From Sisyra terminalis (Eukaryota; Arthropoda; Insecta; Neuroptera; Sisyridae), in NCBI GenBank assembly GCA_958496175.1, contig OY292275.1, forward strand, positions 43,787,701 to 43,851,700: a stretch of DNA of 64,000 nt. Direction: 5' to 3'. Position 1 is the stretch's first letter. Each line of letters starts with the position of its first letter. A program made the translations under genes and the position numbers. Under the pieces are notes generated by a model. It was not told where the DNA came from and did not search any database. It saw only the letters and a list, made by a program, of their open reading frames with translations. Below are positions 51,901 through 60,900 of the stretch, piece by piece.

Positions 51901-54900
51901 ATAATGCATGAATCCATTGTAAAATTTAATAACCACCAAGTATTTCTACTTTGATTAATTATTTAACTTCATTAAATGCAAATTTAGATTGTCTAAATTT
52001 ACAGGCGTATGTAAAAGTGAGTCAATTCAATGACAATCGAAATGATAGTTGAAATAAATGACAACAACCAGTTAGTTCAAATTTGAGACAATGATGGACA
52101 AAATTGAAATTAAATATATATTGAAAGACTAAAAAGGGGAAAATAAAAGTATTTAAGAAAAGATTTTAATAACCTCGCTTCTATTGATAAAATGCACTAA
52201 AAAGGTAAAAAATACATTTGCGAACTGAATCCTTGTACTGATTGCACTATCGATATTAAGGCGATATTAGCAAATTAATGAGAATCGTAAGCTATCTAGT
52301 TGTGCATCAAAGCGAGGGGTGCAATTTTGTTTACAACTAGGTAGCTTACGATTCTCATTAATTGGCTAATATCGCCTTCAAATCGACGGTGCAATTGATA
52401 CGAAAATTCAGTTCATAAATTTATTGTTTACTTTTTTAGTGGATTTTATCAATAAAAACGGGGTTTTTAACTTTTTATAAGTGCTTTTTTATTGTTATTT
52501 ACCGTTGCTTTATGATCACAATGGTCTTTAGCGACTTTAAAGTTAATAATAATCCGTAGCATAAGAAAGATTGAAAATTTGCTCGATTAGAAATTCGAAC
52601 CCACCACCTACCAGTTTTGGTGCGGTCTCCTAGACCACTCGTCCACCAGTAGGCTGGAATTTTATTTTGTGTTTATACATTTTTTTCTTCAGTCTTTTTT
52701 TTTTTATACAAATTTGTAATGTATTTCAATGAGAAAATCGATTTTGTTTTGTTCCAATGTAGTTCACTAATTTCTTATTTTTAAATTTACTCTTCTAAGT
52801 TGTACCGTTTTTACTTGAAAGAGCACAAAACATAAAACTTTACATTTCCATTGGTAATGGAAGTTTTACCAGCTTTTTGATTTCCTTCACTTCCAGGTTT
52901 AGAAGCCTTTTGTTGCGTTTCTTTACCATAACCTTTGAAAACTGTTCTTTTGAGTAGATATTCCTGGGTTTAATTTATTCATCCTGAATCCACACAGCTA
53001 TGCCTTCTAGTGCTATGCACATCGGTTTGGTCCTGGATCCATAAATTACCTGCTTTAGCCAGATGGTCATCTTTCTCCTTACCCCTAATACCAGCATATC
53101 CTGGATCCGCCAGCTGAGAAATGAGGGATTTAACTCCCAACCTTGAAATGAAGAATTGGTATGGTGGGATTTAAGGGCTTTAGTCGCTTTAGCGCTGGTT
53201 TAATCTCATAAAATTCGTATTCTAATGTTTTCTTAATGTACAATTTTGTTTAGATTAGTATAAAATTCCACCTTTACGAATATTCGTTTTTTTTTGGGAC
53301 TCTCCTTTTATTCCAGCGCCTTATTGAAACCCAATTTGGACACTCCAATATGCTATAATGAATAACGAGTAGGATACTCCAGTGAATGATAATTGATACT
53401 TCAATAAATTTTACTCTTCAACTTTTCCAGCCAACCTCTTCAATTCTATCAATCTTTCTATCTTGTGAACTTAAAAATTCATTCTCATACCTATTTCAAT
53501 TTAATACAAAGAAAAAAAATAGTTTAACTTCACGTAAGCAAGTACGTGACATTATACTCATTTTAGCTTATGATAAAAATTCGTTAAAAATGTTTAAAAA
53601 CTTTGTAGCGATTAAGCAGTTTCGAATAGCTGATTTTTTTCCGTTAATATTTTTATGATTGCTTAAGAAAAATTCCATGTTGCAGTCATTATATTTATCA
53701 AGTTTTATCGTTTATAATTTGTTAGGCGTTTTATTTTGATAAAAAATCGCTTATGTTGCAACAAATTAATTTTCTTTACTTAATGATAAATGAATCATAA
53801 TGATATTTTTTCTTTTGGTGTTTGGTTAACATAAGATAAATCTTATGCGATATTTCTATTTCCAATGTTACTTATTATTGCTTGGATTTTGGCTTCCAGA
53901 AATATTTTAAGCAACAGATATAAAAATATATTTTTTTTTGTGGTTTGGGATTTTGGTTCTTGGAAATGGTGACTCATGTCTTAGTGATTTCTTTGTTATG
54001 AAGGCGAAGACGCAGAATAAGAAAAAAAATTGATTGAAAAGTACTCATGAAAATGGTTATTAATCATTATTAACTGTAGAACGTTCATAAAGTATGGCTA
54101 CAATTAAAAATATGAAAAATGGGATGTTTTGAACATAGGGTATTCAATGTAATACATACATTTTGTAAAATTTTCATTACTAAACTGTTGTACATCGAAA
54201 AAGCACTTAAATAGGTTTACATATGTATTTATATTTCAGTCGTTAGTTTTGAATATTTTATTTTTATTTTTAACTGAAATAAAAAAAAGGAAGTAATCCA
54301 TTGAGATGGGTAGACGGTTTTTTTTTTTAAATTTTGGCGTTTTTGACTTTTGGTAATTGCGATTTTTACTTTTTAGCATTTTTATTTTTCGGCACCTTCA
54401 ATGCTTTAGCATTTTGAATTGGTACTTATATACCTATTGATGTATAGATCATAGGCACTAACATAGGCACTGTTACATTTTGTTTAGTTCTGTTCAAATT
54501 TGTGCCTACGTAGACGGCGCTAGTAGTTACTTCAATTGCGGTTTGTCGTTCACTGTGCGCTATCTATTTATACAGATCAGTGTGTATACCACAGAGGTGT
54601 AATATAGAGTGCTAATGTTGTATTTAACCAATGCTTTCTTCATGGTTCAAAAATTCACCTTAAATTTTCGAGATTCATTCTCTGTCTACCCTTTAGTGCT
54701 GCCATCTAACTATGACCATTTCGACCGAGTTCATTGAAATGAAATGAAATGAGTTGGAGAGAGATAGGATATCCGAATTGAATACGAAGTCAAAAATAGT
54801 TAAACATGAGTCCTCTATATTACATCTCTGTGGTGTATACCCCAATGCTGGTAAACATCGATAAATATCGAAAAGACGATATTTCTCGATCTCATCGTAT

Positions 54901-57900
54901 AACGTTACAATTTGTGGCCGGCTTAATCATTGTGGTTCCCCAATCTCTATATTCATAAATGATTCATGTACTGTATGGTTCAAGGTTCTAATAAATATAT
55001 TTCCTACGAGAAAATACATATATTCAGAAAAGAGACAATAGGGTTTGTACATAGACCAAAACGATGCTATAAATCGCGTTATAATATTGTACTATAAGGT
55101 TCTTGAAGTATTGTGTATTGCCTTATTGTGAATAAATTGTACTTTGTTGATATAAAAACAAACAACCCATGAAATTGAAATAAAATAGAAAAGATTATAT
55201 TTTTATTAAACAGTTTTTACTTTTATCTGGGTTTAAATAATGGAAATATAAATGGAACTAGATCTATCGAAAAAATCATAGAAAAATGCAAGTTTTTATT
55301 TTACTCTTAGTATTAAATATTAGATTGGATATTGAAATTGGTAATTGAGTATTGAATTTGAATTAGTAGAAATATCGGTTTTATGTGGTAATTTAAAAAG
55401 AATTTAAAAAAATTACAAATGTCACTAAAAATTAACAAATCATTAAAAATGGCTATAAATTTTCTGTTAGGCTCTAGCTATAGAAAATTTGCTAATATTT
55501 AATTTCCAAGTTGTCCCATTTAATGACTTGATTTCACACAAAATCACTCAAACTTGTGTATTGGATTTTACTGGTATTCGTAGTTTAGGTACGATAGAAG
55601 TGGTATTTGGTAACTTACCTAATTAGAGCAATCATTGTAAGCGCAGCCTTAGGTAATAAAATCTTTCTCTCCAATTAGAGTTTGTATTGGTGAAAATTTA
55701 TGGAGACAAATTGAATTTTTCTTTTATTATTATTATTAGGAAAAATTGATTTTTATTTTTGGCTAGTTACATGAAAATAATGATTTTTTCATTGTTGTTT
55801 CAGGGTTTTTGGTCTACCGAGATGGAATGATTCGACCAGCTGGTAACATTATGTCGGAATGGGCGAAACTTTTGAAGCACTATGTTGGCATTTTAATTAT
55901 TGTCACGTTGGGATTAATCTTTATTGCTATAATGCCATTTGTGGCGTTATTCTTCTGCTGTTGCCGATGTTGTGGTCGATGTGGCGGACGGTCGCAGCCG
56001 TTCGACAAAAAACACGACATGTGCAAGAAGTTCTTGTTCTCAATGTCTTTGATTTCAATTACAACATTGATGCTTATGGGAGTAGTTTGCGCCTTTGTCA
56101 CCAACACCTACATGCAAAATGGAACAGATGATTTGCCAAATTCAGTCCGAACAACAATCAAAGACACCAGAAGCTACATTGCGTTCACCCGCATCCAACT
56201 GGACACCCTATTAGACACCAACTTCAAAGAACTAGAAAACAATCTAATTGACATTTTAGACAGTTCGTATAGTAATAAAGAAGACATAAACAAAATATAA
56301 TTTGTATTTCTTTCATATAGCAAGCGGACAAATCGTTTCTGACAAACTGCGAGAATATTCCAATGCCGTAGCCCTAAGTCAGCTGGCTGGTGTTGTTCAA
56401 GATTTACCGAAAGTTAGTCGAGATCTTCATAAAATGAAATCGGCTACGACGGAATTACGCAACAACGCTTCTCGCCTCAACGATGGTATAATTACCACAG
56501 AAAAAAAGAGATAATTAAACTCTCTAACAATTATTCTTTTAATTTAGGATTGCGTCATGTTAAGAAAGACTTATTGTTGGAACTAACCGAATGCCAAAAA
56601 GCTGGCGTTCGAGAATGTAAAGAGTTCAAGGATTTGAATAATATCGGAAAATTGGGCACAACTGTTGATTTCAGCAATGTAAGTAAAATGGTAGTTTCAA
56701 ATTTTTCAGTCAGCCTTAGTTTAGTGATGGTACCCAAATCCCGAAAACCTTACAACCGCTGTTTCCCGAAACCCGAAAATCTTAGTACTGAAACCCTTAA
56801 ATTACCTCTTATATTATTGTGTCTATAAATAGACAAAAACCCTGAAAATTTTCACGAAAATTCACTAACTTTTGATCTTCCGAGATTTAGAATATTGCAA
56901 TTTTGATTTATCGGAATTTGGGATTTTCAGTTTGTAGCTTCCAATATAACTCATAATAAGTATTAAGGTTTTAAGGTTTAAATAAATTATTTGGTTTAAT
57001 CTGATAAAAAAGTAACCCCAACTTTCCTCCAACCCTTCTATATTTAAAAATTCACCTTTTTAAACTCCTTACTTTTATAAAGACTTTTTTCTTTAATCAT
57101 ATTCAGCAAAAAATTAACATAGAAATTTCGTTCTCGTCTTCTTTTCCATTTAATTATCAACTTAATTGACTTTTCAATGTTTAATTAAGTCTTTTAATTA
57201 AATTCATTACTAACCGCTTGATTTCTATCAATCTTTTACATGCAGTACCTCGATAGATATTTTCCGAGGGTAAGAATTTCATTCATTGTTATCAATTGGT
57301 CTTCAATTATTCCTTACTAATTCTCATTTTGATTGATTTTTTTTTTCATTTTAGCTCCCAGATATTAGCGAATCGATCAACAATATTACAGAACTTCTTA
57401 ATAGTAATATCGTAGAGGAAGTTCAAAAAGGCAAAAAAGCTTTTGATGATATTCAACGCCAAATCCAACGAGCTGTTGATGATAGTATTCCAGTGGTTAA
57501 GGACGCAATTTCTGGAGCTGGCAAGTTTCATTTAAATTTTATTATTCAAGAGCCTATGTTTCTAGCTTTTTATAACTGAAATTCCGGAATTAAGCTATGT
57601 TAATGATAAAATCTTGCAACCTTATTACAAAAAAAAGACAAAACAGAACAATACCAAAACATAACTATAACAGAACACACTTTATAAAAGACAGACATAT
57701 AAAACAAAATATTTATTCATATATTTGGTCACAAAAACTCATTAAGTATTTATATAGGTAACCGAATAACAATTCGATCAGTGGTTCCCAAAGATATAAT
57801 GGAACTTTTCAAAGGAACATAGCCCTTTTTAAAAGACTACACAGAAGAAACGTAAAAACATCTATAATATATACTTATTTTTTGGAAATTGATACATTGC

Positions 57901-60900
57901 ATTGACAATTTTCTTCTTCTTAAGGGTGATAATGTTGAAAACGTACAAACTTGGTGTTATATCAAAGTTTATCTTGGTTTTTCTTATCTTTTTTTCTGAA
58001 TAAATTATTGACAATAATCAATCGGGCGCCGTCAAATATTGACGAGATAATATGGATTAAATTTCTTTAACATCTTGATACCAGATAGCCTTTTTATTAA
58101 TAAGTATAATGTTGTGAAATATGTTTAAAATCAATTTGAAACAACATTAGAATATTTACTTGTTTAGTATACAAAGAAAGCCTCCTTTTAATATTTACAT
58201 ATTGTGGTCTTATTTATGTAATATAATTCACAAAAGTTAACTTTGAACATTTTGAACAATAGTTTAAGCAAATGTATTATTGACTTATTGTTCATATACG
58301 TATTTCGATTGCCAAGCAATATTTATCAGTGTTCATCAAGTAATATTGGATCGCTTTTGGTAACTGCTATGTGGTTAGTTATATTATAATTTCCAAAGTA
58401 AATTATATTACATAAATAAGAATATAACATGAATACCACAGTATAATTTATCTATTGTATAAACAGTCTAACCGTTCAAAGTCAGTGAAAAATCTAATTT
58501 GAGTCCTTTAATTACTCTCGTCATTTGACCCTATATAGTATATATCATACATATCAACTGTTATGATTTTTTTTTGAACAATTGAACGAAATAAATTTAA
58601 AATGTTCTGTTTTGTCAAAGTTTTATTTTACCTTTATTCCCTTATGGCATTGCTATGTTTTGTCATACTACTTTCTAATCCGTTTAAATTTAAAATGAAA
58701 ACTATATGTAACAGTTTTCCAAATATTTGAATAATTATTTTTAGTTTATAAATAAAATTTTCGCCATTTCAGGTGATGCTATTATGAACAATGCGAAGAA
58801 CTTAACAAATATGCTGACCAAAGTATCCGAAGATATTGGCTATCACAGTAAAAAACCGATTGATCAAGCCGATTTATATTTGGCTCAATATTCTATTTAT
58901 CGGTGGTATGGTGGATTGGGTATCAGTACATTATTGTTGATTGTCGCAATGTGTTCTTCCTGTGGTTTGCTTTGTGGAATTTGTGGAAAACGTCCTGATG
59001 GCTACGGGGATGATTGCTGTAATAAAGGAGCGGGAAGCAAATTTTTAATGCTGTAAGTTTACCGTTTAATTTTTCAGTTCATTTTTTGTACAATATTTTA
59101 TTTTGTTTAGGGGTGTTGTCGTGATTTTCTTCTTTTCATCGGTATTGATGATAGTTTGTTTGGCAACTATGTTAGTCGGAATGGTGGCTCAGAAGGGCGT
59201 TTGTGAGCCATTGCGATCTCCAACTGCTCCTACATCCATCGAACTTTGGTCTCTCATTGATCAAATGGTCAATTTGAAGAGAGAAACCGATCTTGACATT
59301 CAAATCAGCTCTGTTATTGCGTCGTGTCATAAAAATGAAAGTCTTTATAAGGTAATTTTTGAAAATGAAACATAATTAAATATAAAAATTAAACTTTATA
59401 AATTGTAGGTTTTAAATCTACAACGCAAATTTGATTTGTCGGAGTTAGAGTCGTATTTGGATAAGTATGAAATTAGTAAAAAAATTGCAATTTTAAAAGA
59501 TAAAATTACAATGGATAATGGAATTACTATTCTTACGCCTAATGCCAAAGATAAGTTACAAAGATTAGCTGATTCTGGAATTGGAGATATCAATTTCGAT
59601 CGTTATACTGAAATTGTAAGGCTGCAAAAATTTGCATAGTTAATTTCTTGTTTTTAATGAAAATATTTTTAGCTTCGTGATAATATCACGTCGATTAGTC
59701 TCACAGATTTGGCCGCAAAGTTGACCGAAACAGCCAATAAAATTGGGGACAAGCCTGATTTGCAAGATATTAAATTGTCTTTAGACCGAAATGCATTGTA
59801 TTTGAATACTTTCCATAACAATTTGGTTGTTCCGATGGTAACGAGCGCAGAAGATTTGAAGGTAATTTTGATTGGCATTAAACTCAAAGTAAAAGAATCC
59901 CTTTTACAAATGATTTTCTTTTCGTTACAGGAAACGGCAATTCGACTTGAAACCGGATTGAAGTTCAATCGTTCTTCATTCAATGAGGCTGTTAAGGATT
60001 TATTGCATGAAGTGGAAGAAGCACAAGTCTACCTTCAAATAAACGGAACTCGAGACGTGGCTGAGGTAATTTAAAGACAATTATTAAAATTTAAAAAGTT
60101 TAAGTTATTTTTGTATTTTAGATCGCAGAAATGTTTGCAATGAACTTGGAAGGTCGTATTAAACATTATTTACGTTATGTGGCCTATGAGTTACAAGAAA
60201 ATGTTGGAAAATGTTCTCCGATTAGTAAGGCGTACAACGCCACTTTGGTTGCCACTTGCGATAAAATCATTTTACCATTTGTAAGTATAATTGAGTTATC
60301 ACTTTACAACATTACCGCAACTTTGTATGTCTTTTGTATAATTGTGTAGTTTACACTTTGCGAGCTATGTTGATTTTAAAAGAGCATTTTTTTCGTTTTT
60401 CGATTACTGATTTAGTTTTTAATTCCAGAACGGATTTTGGGTTAGCCTTGGATGGTGTATTTTGCTGTTCATTCCCACATTAATTCTATCAGTAAAACTG
60501 GCGAGTTTGTATCAAAAATCTGATCCTTATCCTGGACCTTTAGTGGAAGCGTAAGTATTATTGTTTTAAAGAAATTTAACTTTATTTGATCATTCTGTCT
60601 GGTACGTTTTTCCTATCTTTAATTCAATTAAGAGAATGGCGTTTGCCCATATTTTTTTTTTTGAAATTTGTTTCTTTTAAATCTCATTTGTGCTAAGCTT
60701 TACTTTTTATGTTCTTTAAACTTTTCTTTAATTCTTTTTCTTTTCCAAAAGTAATCAAAACTAACTTAAACCATTTGCATGAATGTGTAAGAGAGAGATT
60801 TAATTGAAATAATTTGAATGAATTTTTTTCTTTTTTCTGATCGTTGTGTATACGTTGCAGTGAATATATGTATGATGCGTATGCAGACAGGGACAGCTAC

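Larger units (their letters stand above)
22220..55803 (+). other. First coding intron of prominin, 33.6 kb
   Basis: The donor CCAG/GTAAGA at 22220 and acceptor TTTCAG at 55801-55803 join phase-1 codons (PPG then FLVYRDG) in frame. The intron is more than half of the window. It holds SINEs, MITEs, a solo LTR, LINE scraps and tandem duplications, listed separately. I see no nested gene; open frames inside (for example 29778-30188, 32527-32781, 46336-46596) are low-complexity and match no family I know. Between listed elements, notably 25109-27207, 27359-30540, 38447-41807, 42881-44544, 45576-47197, 50717-52158 and 54833-55803, I see nothing beyond AT-rich sequence. Confidence 0.85.

Noticed and set aside
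55880..56107. Open frame on the minus strand opposite prominin exon 2
   Set aside because: Shadow of the real coding strand; the + frame gives the prominin TM1, the Cys-rich loop and TM2.
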